A stretch of DNA of 39,489 nucleotides from an uncultured bacterium (GCA_905215775.1 CAJMRM010000023.1:1-39489), one strand, 5' to 3'. Positions 9,053 through 17,411 are shown, counted from the stretch's first letter. Notes: generated by a model not told the origin, from the letters alone. Made by a program: numbers and translations.

Positions 9053-9101
9053 CAAAAACACCACAAACGGCAGTCCCTTACGGAAAACGCGTTTGTGGTG
9101 T
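9053..9101 (-). terminator. Riboswitch-controlled terminator in the transporter leader
   Basis: On the minus strand ACACCACAAACG (9101-9090) pairs perfectly over 12 bases with CGTTTGTGGTGT (9069-9058), followed by a T run. It lies between the lysine aptamer and the transporter start, as expected for a transcriptional off-switch. Confidence 0.88.
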
Positions 9102-9148
9102 AGATCATGCAGATAAAAAGCCATATACAGGCCGGAACCGGCAACACA

Positions 9149-9312
9149 AGATAGCGCTCCACGTATCGTGACAGTACGCCGCATCTTCTGCGTCGTCCCA
9201 GGATCCTCTGCCCCGGACCGGGCAAAGCTCCTTCGGCGGTCTCCCCTTTTGCGGAAAACGGCGGTCCAGCCTTATCTTCCGTTACTCTTGAAGCCCGCGC
9301 CTCTATCCTATT
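9149..9312 (-). promoter_or_regulatory. Lysine riboswitch (L-box) aptamer
   Basis: The minus strand carries the ordered lysine-riboswitch landmarks. These are GATAGAGGCGCG at the 5' side, AAGAGTAAC, GGGGAGACCGCCGAAGGAG, then TGTCA and GGAGCGCTATC closing the P1 helix with the opening GATAG. A terminator follows about 50 bases downstream, and the next gene is an NhaC-family transporter, a known L-box target. Lysine binding should stabilise P1 and favour termination. Confidence 0.92.
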
Positions 9313-9349
9313 GAACCTGCCAGATATGCAGGTGCTTTTGTTATGGATT

Positions 9350-9358
9350 ATTGTAGCA
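9350..9358 (-). promoter_or_regulatory. Extended -10 promoter for the riboswitch transcript
   Basis: TGCTACAAT on the minus strand is an extended -10 element about 40 bases before the aptamer. The -35 region is weak. A transcript from here would start near 9343 and include the whole aptamer. Confidence 0.45.
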
Positions 9359-9405
9359 TACCTTTCTAAAAAAAGAAAGGACAATTCCGATTTTCCTAAA
9401 ATTCG

Positions 9406-9726
9406 TTAAAATTCCCGAAAATCATATCCCAGCTTCATGGTGACAACGGCATCTTCATCCACCGTTTCTCCGGCCTTAAAAATATAATCCCGGATCACGG
9501 TCAAAAGCTTTTCATCCGCCCCGGAGCCTGCCTCCAGCTCCTTTAAGGAGCGGTTCCTGAACTCCTTCAGGGACATCCCGGCTTCCGCCTCCGGCATGGG
9601 AAGGCGGGCCTGGCGGTAAGCCATTCCGACAGCCGCCGTCAGCTCCATGCAGTTGATGAGGCGGGCCGGTTTTTCAAAGTTCGTCACCTTGATCCTCACG
9701 GAATCCGGGATCAGACTGTGTACCAT
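9406..9726 (-). CDS. Unknown 106-residue protein, third gene of the IscU-like/GGGtGRT unit
   Basis: I do not recognise this protein. It starts four bases after the GGGtGRT stop codon (TAA GGA ATG), with its ribosome site inside the end of that gene, so translation is very probably coupled. It is soluble, with a single cysteine (INCMELTAAV) and no membrane segment. The middle is Glu/Lys-rich and likely helical (AGMSLKEFRNRSLKELEAG), and the C-terminus is strand-like (DAVVTMKLGYDFREF). GC content matches its neighbours. No terminator is clear after it; the leader of the lysine transporter begins just downstream. The coupling suggests a partner or accessory role for the two upstream proteins, but no function is claimed. 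Confidence 0.75.
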   Translation of the reverse strand: MVHSLIPDSVRIKVTNFEKPARLINCMELTAAVGMAYRQARLPMPEAEAGMSLKEFRNRSLKELEAGSGADEKLLTVIRDYIFKAGETVDEDAVVTMKLGYDFREF

Positions 9727-9729
9727 TCC

Positions 9730-10749
9730 TTAGAATCTTCCCTCTTCCGCAGCCTGCTGGATGGAAACGGCAACAGCCACCGTCATACCCACCATGGGGT
9801 TGTTTCCTGCGCCGATGAGACCCATCATCTCCACGTGGGCCGGAACGGAGGAGGAGCCTGCGAACTGGGCGTCAGAATGCATACGGCCCATGGTATCGGT
9901 CATTCCGTAGGAAGCCGGACCAGCTGCCATATTGTCGGGATGGAGGGTACGGCCTGTGCCGCCGCCAGAGGCTACGGAGAAGTATTTCTTTCCTTTCTCC
10001 ACGCACTCCTTCTTATAAGTGCCTGCCACCGGATGCTGGAAACGAGTGGGGTTGGTGGAGTTTCCGGTGATGGAAACGTCAACGCCCTCCTTCCACATAA
10101 TGGCAACGCCCTCGGTCACGTCATTGGCGCCGTAGCAGTTTACCTTTGCGCGGGGGCTTTCCGGATCAGAGGAATAGCATTTTCTGAATACCTCCTCCAC
10201 CTCTCCGGTGTAGTAGTTCATCTTTGTCTCTACATATGTAAAGCCGTTGATACGGGAAATGATCTGGGCTGCGTCTTTTCCGAGACCGTTTAAGATCACG
10301 CGGAGGGGTTTCTTGCGGACCTTATTGGCCTTCTCTGCGATACCGATGGCGCCCTCAGCGGCTGCAAAGGACTCGTGGCCGGCTAAGAAGCAGAAGCAGT
10401 CGGTCTCTTCCTCTAAGAGCATCTTGCCAAGGTTTCCGTGGCCAAGGCCGACCTTTCTCTGATCGGCAACAGAGCCGGGGATACAGAATGCCTGGAGGCC
10501 CTCTCCGATGGCTGCGGCAGCGTCAGCGGCCTTCCGGCAGCCCTTCTTAATGGCAATAGCTGCACCCACTGTATATGCCCAGCAGGCATTCTCAAAGCAG
10601 ATGGGCTGGATCTTCTTTACCTGGTCGTAGACATTTAAGCCGGCGTCCTTTGTGATCTTTTCAGCCTCTTCGATGGAAGCGATGCCATAGCTGTTTAAAA
10701 CAGAATTGATCTTGTCGATTCTTCTCTCATATGATTCAAATAATGCCAT
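9730..10749 (-). CDS. GGGtGRT protein, conserved anaerobe family of unknown function
   Basis: A 339-residue soluble protein of the family named after its GGGtGRT motif, seen here as GGGTGRT at residues 262-268. A Gly/Met/Ser-rich segment follows (AAGPASYGMTDTMGRMHSDA and GLIGAGNNPMVGM). The protein is rich in Ala and Gly and holds nine cysteines (51, 56, 71, 89, 118, 120, 191, 205, 249), including a CFENAC pair. It has no signal peptide or membrane helix. To my knowledge the family is widespread in clostridia and other anaerobes, usually next to an IscU-like scaffold as here (17-base gap upstream), and has no established biochemical role. A part in Fe-S or sulfur chemistry is inferred from the partner gene. 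A GGAGG site precedes the start. Confidence 0.9.
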   Translation of the reverse strand: MALFESYERRIDKINSVLNSYGIASIEEAEKITKDAGLNVYDQVKKIQPICFENACWAYTVGAAIAIKKGCRKAADAAAAIGEGLQAFCIPGSVADQRKVGLGHGNLGKMLLEEETDCFCFLAGHESFAAAEGAIGIAEKANKVRKKPLRVILNGLGKDAAQIISRINGFTYVETKMNYYTGEVEEVFRKCYSSDPESPRAKVNCYGANDVTEGVAIMWKEGVDVSITGNSTNPTRFQHPVAGTYKKECVEKGKKYFSVASGGGTGRTLHPDNMAAGPASYGMTDTMGRMHSDAQFAGSSSVPAHVEMMGLIGAGNNPMVGMTVAVAVSIQQAAEEGRF

Positions 10750-10766
10750 GATGTATTAACTCCTCC

Positions 10767-11459
10767 TTACTCCATTCTCGGGTCGATGATCTTCACTGCG
10801 TCTGCCACACGGCCGTACTGGCCCTTTGCCTTCTCATAAGCAGTTGTGGGATCGTCGCCTTTCTTAATGAAATCGGTCATCTTTCCAAGGTTTACGAACT
10901 GGTAGCCGATGATCTGGTCCTCTGCGTCGAGAGCGATCCCGGTCACATAGCCCTCTGCCATTTCCAGGTAACGCGGGCCCTTCTTTAAGGTTCCGTACAT
11001 GGTGCCGACCTGGGAACGGAGTCCCTTTCCAAGGTCTTCCAGACCGGCTCCGATGGGAAGGCCGTCCTCAGAGAATGCGCTCTGGGTCCTTCCGTAAACG
11101 ATCTGAAGGAACAGTTCTCTCATGGCTGTGTTGATGGCATCGCACACAAGGTCTGTGTTTAAAGCCTCCAGCAGGGTCCGGCCCGGAAGGATCTCTGCCG
11201 CCATAGCTGCGGAGTGGGTCATACCGGAGCATCCGATGGTCTCCACCAGGGCCTCCTGGATAATTCCTTCCTTTACGTTCAGGGTCAGCTTACATGCTCC
11301 CTGCTGGGGTGCGCACCAGCCGATTCCGTGGGTCAGGCCGGAAATATCCTTGATCTCTTTGGACTGCACCCATTTTGCTTCCTCCGGGATCGGAGCTGCG
11401 CCGTGGTTTACGCCCTGGGCAACTTTACACATTGTTTCTACTTCATGTGAATAAATCAT
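10767..11459 (-). CDS. IscU/NifU-N-like iron-sulfur scaffold protein (GGGtGRT partner type)
   Basis: A 230-residue relative of the IscU scaffold, longer than classical IscU (about 130 residues). Three cysteines line up plausibly with the IscU cluster ligands: C56 (QGACKLTL), C77 (ETIGCSGMTHSA, like the GCGSA loop) and C106 (LVCDAINTAM). C11 and C49 are extra. The C-terminal extension (about residues 120-230, with GRTQSAFSEDGLPIGAGL and YQFVNLGKMTDF) is not part of IscU and probably mediates a function specific to this pair. The start has AAAGGAG seven bases upstream. It is the first gene of a three-gene unit with the GGGtGRT protein. No cysteine desulfurase lies nearby, so it is not a normal isc/suf locus. 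Confidence 0.88.
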   Translation of the reverse strand: MIYSHEVETMCKVAQGVNHGAAPIPEEAKWVQSKEIKDISGLTHGIGWCAPQQGACKLTLNVKEGIIQEALVETIGCSGMTHSAAMAAEILPGRTLLEALNTDLVCDAINTAMRELFLQIVYGRTQSAFSEDGLPIGAGLEDLGKGLRSQVGTMYGTLKKGPRYLEMAEGYVTGIALDAEDQIIGYQFVNLGKMTDFIKKGDDPTTAYEKAKGQYGRVADAVKIIDPRME

Positions 11460-11543
11460 GTTAAGACTCCTTTCAAGATATCTGTCGCAATTCTCTTGTT
11501 AAAAAAATCACATCTTGCTTGTACCATTCTCTCACAAAATCTC

Positions 11544-12941
11544 TCATTCGTCCATAGTTTTTTTCGATAAATTTTGCATTTCTTCATTTCTGGCCTTCAG
11601 CTCCTTCAGGATGGAGACAACGATCACCGCAGCCATGATGCTGGTACAGACGTCCGCAATGGGCTGGCAGAGCTGCAGTCCGCGGATCCCCAGAAATCTG
11701 GGAAGCGTAAGGAGGGCCGGGATCAGAAAGATCCCCTGGCGGCCCGCCGCCACGATGGACGCCCGGAAGCCGTAGCCGATGGACTGGGTCAGCATATTGG
11801 ACATGATGATCCAGGCCTGGAACGGCAGGGTCATGCACTGGAACCGCATGGCCCAGGTGCCGATCCGGATCACCTCCAGATCCCCCTTCCGGAACACGCC
11901 CATGATGGTCTCCGCTCCCAAAAAGCTGACGACGCCCAGGGTCGTGAGAAGGGTCACTGCCACCTTTAAGCAGAACCAGAAGGCCTCCAGCACCCGGTCG
12001 TACCGTTTTGCCCCGAAGTTAAAGCCGCACACCGGCTGGAAGCCCTGGCCGAAGCCAATGAGGGCAGAATTGATAAACATCATGTATCTGGTCACAATGG
12101 ACATGGCCGCAATGGCCGCATCCCCAAAGGGATTGGCCGCCACGTTTAAGGCCACCGCCGCCGCGCTGGCCAGTCCCTGGCGGCACAGGGACGGAAGGCC
12201 CGCATGGAGGATCTCCCCGTAGATCTTAAGCGACGGGGTAAACTTTCTGATCCGGAGGCGGATGCAGCCCTTGCGGAAATTACATTGGAAAAACAGGATG
12301 CAGAAGCTGATGCACTGGCTTATGACCGTGGCTGCCGCCGCACCGGAGATCCCCATACGGAACCCGAAGATGAGCACCGGATCCAGGATCATATTCAGGA
12401 TCCCCCCGGTGGTGATCCCCACCATGGAATAAACGGCATAGCCCTGGGACCGCAGCAGGTTGTTCATCACAAAGGAGCCGGTCATCACCGGCGCTCCTAA
12501 AAGGATGTACCTGGCGTAATCTCTGGCATAGGGAGCGATGGTCTCCGTAGCCCCCAGAAGCCGCACCAGCTGGTCCAGGAAGGAAAGTCCAACCGCTGCC
12601 ATGACCGCTCCGGCCCCTATGGCCGTAAAGAAGGCTGTGGCTGCCGTCCGCACTGCGGTCTCCTCATTTTTTGCCCCCAGACTCCGGGAAATGTAGTTTC
12701 CTGCTCCCATCCCCAGGGTAAAGCCCACCGCCTGGATCATGGCCATCAGGGAAAAGATGATCCCCACGGCCGCCGAGGCACTGGTATTGATCTGACTGAC
12801 GAAAAAGGTATCCGCCATGTTGTAAATAGATGTGATCAGCATACTGATGATGGTGGGCACTGCCAGCCCCGGGATCAGCCTGGAAATTGGCTTTTCCGTC
12901 ATCATTTTGTACCGTTCCTCCTGGGTCATCGTTCTGCTCAT
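11544..12941 (-). CDS. MATE-family efflux transporter (second of tandem pair)
   Basis: A 465-residue membrane protein with about 12 hydrophobic helices in two homologous halves, of the multidrug and toxin extrusion family. The N-terminus reads KPISRLIPGLAVPTIISML, then YNMADTFFVSQI, the usual MATE first-helix pattern. These carriers export cationic compounds using Na+ or H+ gradients. GGAGGAG precedes the ATG. It lies 61 bases after a second MATE gene on the same strand. The two proteins clearly differ, so this is not a recent duplication. The substrate is unknown. Confidence 0.9.
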   Translation of the reverse strand: MSRTMTQEERYKMMTEKPISRLIPGLAVPTIISMLITSIYNMADTFFVSQINTSASAAVGIIFSLMAMIQAVGFTLGMGAGNYISRSLGAKNEETAVRTAATAFFTAIGAGAVMAAVGLSFLDQLVRLLGATETIAPYARDYARYILLGAPVMTGSFVMNNLLRSQGYAVYSMVGITTGGILNMILDPVLIFGFRMGISGAAAATVISQCISFCILFFQCNFRKGCIRLRIRKFTPSLKIYGEILHAGLPSLCRQGLASAAAVALNVAANPFGDAAIAAMSIVTRYMMFINSALIGFGQGFQPVCGFNFGAKRYDRVLEAFWFCLKVAVTLLTTLGVVSFLGAETIMGVFRKGDLEVIRIGTWAMRFQCMTLPFQAWIIMSNMLTQSIGYGFRASIVAAGRQGIFLIPALLTLPRFLGIRGLQLCQPIADVCTSIMAAVIVVSILKELKARNEEMQNLSKKTMDE

Positions 12942-13002
12942 GTGTTCTCCTCCGTCCTGCTGTCCTCTTCTGTCGAATGTCTGTCCCGATATGCTCCTCT
13001 TC

Positions 13003-14370
13003 CTACGGCTGCCGGCCTGCCTCCGGCTCCGGAGGCAGCTTCTTCATTACAGCCATAAAATATCCCACAAAGACGATCCCCTTGACCACGCTGGTAAGGG
13101 TAATGGCCCACCAGATCCCGGAAAGTCCCAAGGCTGTTGCCGATAAAAGAAGCGCCATGGGGATCCTGGCCGCCGTGAAGATCACGCTGATCACCGAAGC
13201 CTGCATGGTCTTTCCGAGGCCTGCCAGGGCTCCCTCTGTAAGGATCTCCTCGCACATGAACATCTGGGACAGCCCCAGCACCCGCAAATAGACGATCCCA
13301 TCGGCCACTACCTCCGGCTCATGAATGAAGATCCGGAATACCGGCTCCGCTCCGAAGATCAAAAGGGCCGAGGAGCCCATTCCCCAGGCAAACATGATCC
13401 AGGCCGCCCTTTTGTATCCGCCCTTGACCCGGTCCGTTTTTCCTGCTCCGAAGTTCTGCCCGACGAAGGAGTTAATGGCCGCCGCAAAGCCGTCGGCTGT
13501 CATCCAGGCCACCGATTCGATCTGGCTTCCCACCTTCTGGACCGCAATGGCCGTATCGCCAAAATCCGTGACCATACGGGTCAGGACCATGGAGATCCCG
13601 CTGTATATCATGGTCTGGATCCCGGCCGGGAAGCCGATTTCTATGATCTGGCGGATATATCTGCGGCTGGTCCTCTCCAGGATATGGACCTGGCTGAATA
13701 CCAGGGTATCCCTGCGGATGAACCATAAAAATACGGCTGTCACCACCGCCTGGGCTCCCACCGTGGCAATGGCCGCTCCGGCGGCGCCCATGGCCGGTAT
13801 GGGGCCGATCCCAAAGATCAGGAACGGATCCAGGATCATATTGATCACCAGACCGATGACGTTGGCCGCAAAGGGCGTCCGGCTGTCCCCCGATGCCGTC
13901 AGGATTCCTGTAAAGATCGCGTTTAAAAAAGAAAAGATGATCAGTCCGCAGGTGATGGTCAGATAGACCTCCGCGTTGTGGACGATCTGGCGGTCCTGCA
14001 TGTTGAAAAAGCCGATGAGCTGTTTCCGGAACACAACGGACACGATCCCAAAGATCACTGCAAGGAGGATTCCCAGCTGCAGCGCCCCCTGGGCGTATTT
14101 TCCGGCCTCCTCATGGTCTCCCCGGCCCAGGGAATGGGCCACCTTCACCTGTCCGCCCATCCTCGCCAGGCTGCTGACCCCCTGGGAAAACCAGGTGAAC
14201 ATGGCTGCCGACCCCACCGCCGAGACGGCTCCGGCTCCCACCCGGCCGATCCAGGCCATATCTGTCATATTGTAGGCCATCTGCACCAGGGAGGTCGCCA
14301 TAATGGGAAGCGCCAGCCGGGTCAAGGCCGGAAGGATCGGTTCATGGAGCAGATCGATGTTTTTTTGCAT
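13003..14370 (-). CDS. MATE-family efflux transporter (first of tandem pair)
   Basis: A 455-residue MATE carrier with about 12 helices. The opening (HEPILPALTRLALPIMATSL, then YNMTDMAWIGRVG) is typical of the family. The start at 14370 is preferred because AGAGGGA precedes it. The longer frame would start with TTG at 14403, inside the nfnB terminator stem. Only 15 bases separate that terminator's T run from the start, leaving no room for a standard promoter. Expression may therefore come from read-through of nfnB or a promoter inside it. The substrate is unknown. Confidence 0.9.
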   Translation of the reverse strand: MQKNIDLLHEPILPALTRLALPIMATSLVQMAYNMTDMAWIGRVGAGAVSAVGSAAMFTWFSQGVSSLARMGGQVKVAHSLGRGDHEEAGKYAQGALQLGILLAVIFGIVSVVFRKQLIGFFNMQDRQIVHNAEVYLTITCGLIIFSFLNAIFTGILTASGDSRTPFAANVIGLVINMILDPFLIFGIGPIPAMGAAGAAIATVGAQAVVTAVFLWFIRRDTLVFSQVHILERTSRRYIRQIIEIGFPAGIQTMIYSGISMVLTRMVTDFGDTAIAVQKVGSQIESVAWMTADGFAAAINSFVGQNFGAGKTDRVKGGYKRAAWIMFAWGMGSSALLIFGAEPVFRIFIHEPEVVADGIVYLRVLGLSQMFMCEEILTEGALAGLGKTMQASVISVIFTAARIPMALLLSATALGLSGIWWAITLTSVVKGIVFVGYFMAVMKKLPPEPEAGRQP

Positions 14371-14385
14371 ATTTTTCCCTCTAAG

Positions 14386-14429
14386 TAAAAAAAGGCGCCG
14401 CAAAGGATCCTCCCCCGCAGCGCCCCTTC
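14386..14429 (-). terminator. Rho-independent terminator after nfnAB
   Basis: On the minus strand AAGGGGCGCTGC (14428-14417) pairs with GCGGCGCC (from 14402), followed by seven Ts (14393-14387). It lies just past the nfnB stop codon. Confidence 0.85.
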
Positions 14430-14440
14430 GATCGAATTAT

Positions 14441-15826
14441 TTATTTGTTGCTCAGATACTCGTGGATACCGCGGGCGCCGGCTTTTCCTGCCTCCATGGC
14501 AAGGATTACAGTGGCTGCACCTGTTACAGCATCGCCGCCTGCAAATACGCCTTCTCTGGAAGTCTGGCCGTTGGCCTCGTCTGCCACGATACATTTGTGC
14601 TTATTCACATCCAGGCCGTCCGTTGTATTGGAGATCAGCGGGTTGGGGGATGTTCCTAAGGACATGATGACTGTGTCGCAGTCGATGGTGTAATCGGAGC
14701 CCTTTACCTCCACTGGACGTCTTCTTCCGGATGCATCCGGCTCGCCCAGCTCCATCTTAACCACGTTCATACCCTTTACCCAGCCCTTTTCGTCTGCCAG
14801 GATCTCGGTGGGATTTGTAAGAAGGTCAAAGATGATGCCCTCTTCTTTTGCGTGGTGAACCTCCTCCACACGGGCCGGAAGCTCTGCTTCACTTCTTCTG
14901 TATACCACATGGACCTCAGCGCCGAGACGGAGAGCAGTTCTTGCAGCGTCCATGGCAACGTTTCCGCCGCCTACAACTACAACCTTCTTGCCGGCTGCGA
15001 TGGGTGTATCATAATCGTCGCGGAAGGCCTTCATCAGGTTGCTTCTGGTCAGATACTCGTTGGCAGAGAATACGCCGTTGGCGTTCTCGCCCGGGATACC
15101 CATGAACTTGGGAAGGCCTGCGCCGGAACCGATAAATACGGCGGAGAAGCCCTCTTCGTCCATTAACTCATCGATGGTCACGGTCTTGCCGATGATCACG
15201 TTTGTCTCGATCTTAACGCCCAGCTTTCTTACGTTGTCGATCTCCGGCTGTACTACGCCCTGCTTCGGAAGACGGAACTCCGGAATACCATATGTAAGAA
15301 CTCCGCCCGGCTCATGGAGAGCCTCGAAGATGGTCACATCGTAGCCTAACTTAGCCAGATCGCCTGCGCAGGTCAGTCCGGACGGGCCGGAACCGATCAC
15401 AGCAACCTTCTTTCCAAGCTTTGTCTCAGCAGCCTTGGGAACGAAGCCGTTCTCTCTGGACCAGTCGGCAACGAAACGCTCCAGCTTACCGATGGAAATG
15501 GATTCGCCCTTGATACCGCGGACACATTTTCCTTCACACTGGCTCTCCTGCGGACATACGCGGCCGCAGACTGCCGGAAGTGCGGAAGACAGCGCGATGG
15601 TATTGGCAGCGTCTTCGAATTTTCTTTCCTTTACTTCTCTGATGAAGGTGGGGATATCGATATTTACGGGACATCCCTCCACGCATCTTGCATTTTTACA
15701 GTTCAGGCAGCGCTCTGCCTCGGCAACAGCCTCTTCCTCATTATATCCGTAGCATACTTCCTCAAAGTTGGTTGCACGCACCTTTGGATCCTGTTCTCTG
15801 ACAGGTACTTTCTTCATTACGTCCAT
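14441..15826 (-). CDS. nfnB: NfnB, large subunit of ferredoxin:NADP+ bifurcating transhydrogenase
   Basis: A 461-residue flavoprotein resembling the small subunit of glutamate synthase, for which it is often named. The N-terminus holds two [4Fe-4S] motifs (CLNCKNARCVEGCP and CGRVCPQESQCEGKC). A first dinucleotide site IGSGPSGLTCAGDLAKLG (FAD) and a second VVVGGGNVAMDAARTAL (NADP(H)) follow. With NfnA it forms the cytoplasmic NADH-dependent reduced ferredoxin:NADP+ oxidoreductase, which makes 2 NADPH from NADH and reduced ferredoxin by electron bifurcation. It sits 16 bases after nfnA, and no glutamate synthase large subunit is adjacent. That arrangement favours NfnB over a GltD role. Confidence 0.88.
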   Translation of the reverse strand: MDVMKKVPVREQDPKVRATNFEEVCYGYNEEEAVAEAERCLNCKNARCVEGCPVNIDIPTFIREVKERKFEDAANTIALSSALPAVCGRVCPQESQCEGKCVRGIKGESISIGKLERFVADWSRENGFVPKAAETKLGKKVAVIGSGPSGLTCAGDLAKLGYDVTIFEALHEPGGVLTYGIPEFRLPKQGVVQPEIDNVRKLGVKIETNVIIGKTVTIDELMDEEGFSAVFIGSGAGLPKFMGIPGENANGVFSANEYLTRSNLMKAFRDDYDTPIAAGKKVVVVGGGNVAMDAARTALRLGAEVHVVYRRSEAELPARVEEVHHAKEEGIIFDLLTNPTEILADEKGWVKGMNVVKMELGEPDASGRRRPVEVKGSDYTIDCDTVIMSLGTSPNPLISNTTDGLDVNKHKCIVADEANGQTSREGVFAGGDAVTGAATVILAMEAGKAGARGIHEYLSNK

Positions 15827-15842
15827 GTCTGTTCCTCCACAA

Positions 15843-16730
15843 TTAATTGTCGCTGCAGTGTCCGCAGCCGCCGTGATGGGTATCGCCTTCCTGAAGCTTT
15901 AAGATCGCGCGTCCCTCTGCTGTCTTGTACATCTGCTGACGCTTCATTGCCTCGTCGAAGTTTACTGCATGTCCGTCGAACTCCGGTCCGTCAACGCATG
16001 CAAACTTCACTTCTCCACCAACGGTCACACGGCAGGCTCCGCACATTCCTGTGCCGTCTACCATGATCGGGTTTAAGCTGACGATCGTGGGGATCTCCAG
16101 TTCCTTTGTTAAGAGACATACGAATTTCATCATGATCATCGGACCGATGGCTACGCAGACATCGTACTTCTTGCCCTGGTTCTGTACCAGATCCTTGATC
16201 ACATCCGTAACCATTCCCTTTCTCACATAGGAACCGTCATCGGTTGTAACATAGAGATTTCCAGCTACGGCTTCCATTTCCTTCTCCAGGATCAGCAGAT
16301 CCTTGGTCTTTGCGCCGACGATCACGTCAGCGTCGATGCCGTGCTCCTTTAACCATTTTACCTGGGGATAAACAGGAGCAGTTCCAACGCCGCCTGCTAC
16401 GAACAGGTATTTTTTATTCTTAAGGACTTCCAGATCCTCCTTAACGAATTCGGACGGATTTCCTAAGGGACCCACGAAATCGTGGAAGGAATCTCCGGCC
16501 TGTAAGTGAGCCATCTTCTCGGAAGATGCTCCAACAGTCTGGAATACGATGGTGATGGTTCCCTCTTCTCTGTTGTAATCACAGATCGTCAGCGGGATTC
16601 TCTCGCCTGCCTCATCGATCTTTACGATCACGAATTCTCCGGGCTGACAGCTCTTTGCTACTCTCGGCGCCTTTACCTCCATAAGATAAATCTTATCCGC
16701 CAGCTTTTCTGCTTTTAATATCGGATACAT
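15843..16730 (-). CDS. nfnA: NfnA, small subunit of ferredoxin:NADP+ bifurcating transhydrogenase
   Basis: A 295-residue protein of the ferredoxin-NADP reductase/dihydroorotate dehydrogenase electron-transfer type. An FAD-binding barrel (RIPLTICDYN, FQTVGASSEKM) is followed by an NAD-binding domain (FVAGGVGTAPVYPQVKW) and a [2Fe-2S] cysteine cluster near residue 230 (MCGACRVTVGG, then FACVDGPEF). It pairs with NfnB, encoded 16 bases downstream. AGGAGG with a GAGGTAG stretch precedes the ATG, and a SigA-type promoter lies 54 bases upstream. Stand-alone homologues are annotated as sulfide dehydrogenase subunits; the pairing with NfnB decides the call here. Confidence 0.88.
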   Translation of the reverse strand: MYPILKAEKLADKIYLMEVKAPRVAKSCQPGEFVIVKIDEAGERIPLTICDYNREEGTITIVFQTVGASSEKMAHLQAGDSFHDFVGPLGNPSEFVKEDLEVLKNKKYLFVAGGVGTAPVYPQVKWLKEHGIDADVIVGAKTKDLLILEKEMEAVAGNLYVTTDDGSYVRKGMVTDVIKDLVQNQGKKYDVCVAIGPMIMMKFVCLLTKELEIPTIVSLNPIMVDGTGMCGACRVTVGGEVKFACVDGPEFDGHAVNFDEAMKRQQMYKTAEGRAILKLQEGDTHHGGCGHCSDN

Positions 16731-16784
16731 ACTACCTCAACCTCCTGTGTAAATTAAACAGTTCAAAACTGCTCACATAGCTTA

Positions 16785-16813
16785 AGTTTATCATGTTCTC
16801 CAATTTATATCAA
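16785..16813 (-). promoter_or_regulatory. SigA-type promoter for nfnAB
   Basis: On the minus strand TTGATA (16813-16808), 17-base spacer, TAAACT (16790-16785). The leader is short and ends in AGGAGG. Confidence 0.5.
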
Positions 16814-16872
16814 CCGTTATTCTTTTTTTTCATATAATTTTTGTAACCCTTCGGCCGCAGATCTCTGGACGG

Positions 16873-17385
16873 CTAAACGGCTGCTGTTTTTTCTTCTGTT
16901 TCCCGGTCATACCGGCAGAATTCATAGCAGAGGCTGAAATACGTCTGCTCATCGCTTACCGCCGTCATCCGCCAGTCCGGATCCTGGTCCAGGTCCGGAA
17001 AATGGGTATCAGCCTCATAGGCATAGTCGATCCTGGTCACATGAGCCGTCCGGCAATAGGGAAGGAACTGGCGGTAGATCTCCTCGCCGCCGATGATATA
17101 GATATCGTCGTCTGGAAACTGTTTTAAAAAGGAAAGGGCCTCGTCCATCCCGTGGACCGCTGTCACTCCCTTTTTTTTATAATCCTTGTTCCTTGTGAGG
17201 ACCACATTGGTACGTCCCGGAAGGGCCTGGCCTCCCGGCAGGCTCTCCATGGTCTTCCTTCCCATGACGATGACCTTTCCCAGAGTCTCCTGGCGGAACA
17301 GCTTCTGGTCCTCCGGGATCGTCACCAGAAGACGGCCTCTGTTTCCAATGGCCCAGTTTTTATCTGCTGCTACGATCAGATTCAT
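16873..17385 (-). CDS. folA: Dihydrofolate reductase
   Basis: A 170-residue enzyme that reduces dihydrofolate to tetrahydrofolate with NADPH. Visible motifs are VAADKNWAIGNRGRL (substrate loop), the catalytic acid D26 in IPEDQKLF, VIVMGRKTMESLPG (NADPH binding), LPGRTNVVLTRN and IIGGEEIYRQFLP. Length is normal for the family. GGAGG lies seven bases before the ATG and a SigA-type promoter lies at 17412-17440. Unusually, its divergent neighbour is a ThyX-like protein rather than thyA, which is the usual folA companion. No antifolate-resistance reading is made. Confidence 0.95.
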   Translation of the reverse strand: MNLIVAADKNWAIGNRGRLLVTIPEDQKLFRQETLGKVIVMGRKTMESLPGGQALPGRTNVVLTRNKDYKKKGVTAVHGMDEALSFLKQFPDDDIYIIGGEEIYRQFLPYCRTAHVTRIDYAYEADTHFPDLDQDPDWRMTAVSDEQTYFSLCYEFCRYDRETEEKTAAV

Positions 17386-17411
17386 TTTATCGCCTCCATT
17401 TATGATGTTTC

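Noticed and set aside
9361..9380. CCTTTCT/AGAAAGG inverted repeat as a terminator for the three-gene unit
   Set aside because: The stem is A/T-dominated and no T run follows on the minus strand.
14371..14403. TTG start for the first MATE protein
   Set aside because: It lies in the stem of the nfnB terminator, and the ATG at 14370 has a proper ribosome site.
14441..16730. Reading this pair as glutamate synthase small subunit plus sulfide dehydrogenase
   Set aside because: No large glutamate synthase subunit is adjacent, and the paired cofactor motifs fit NfnAB.
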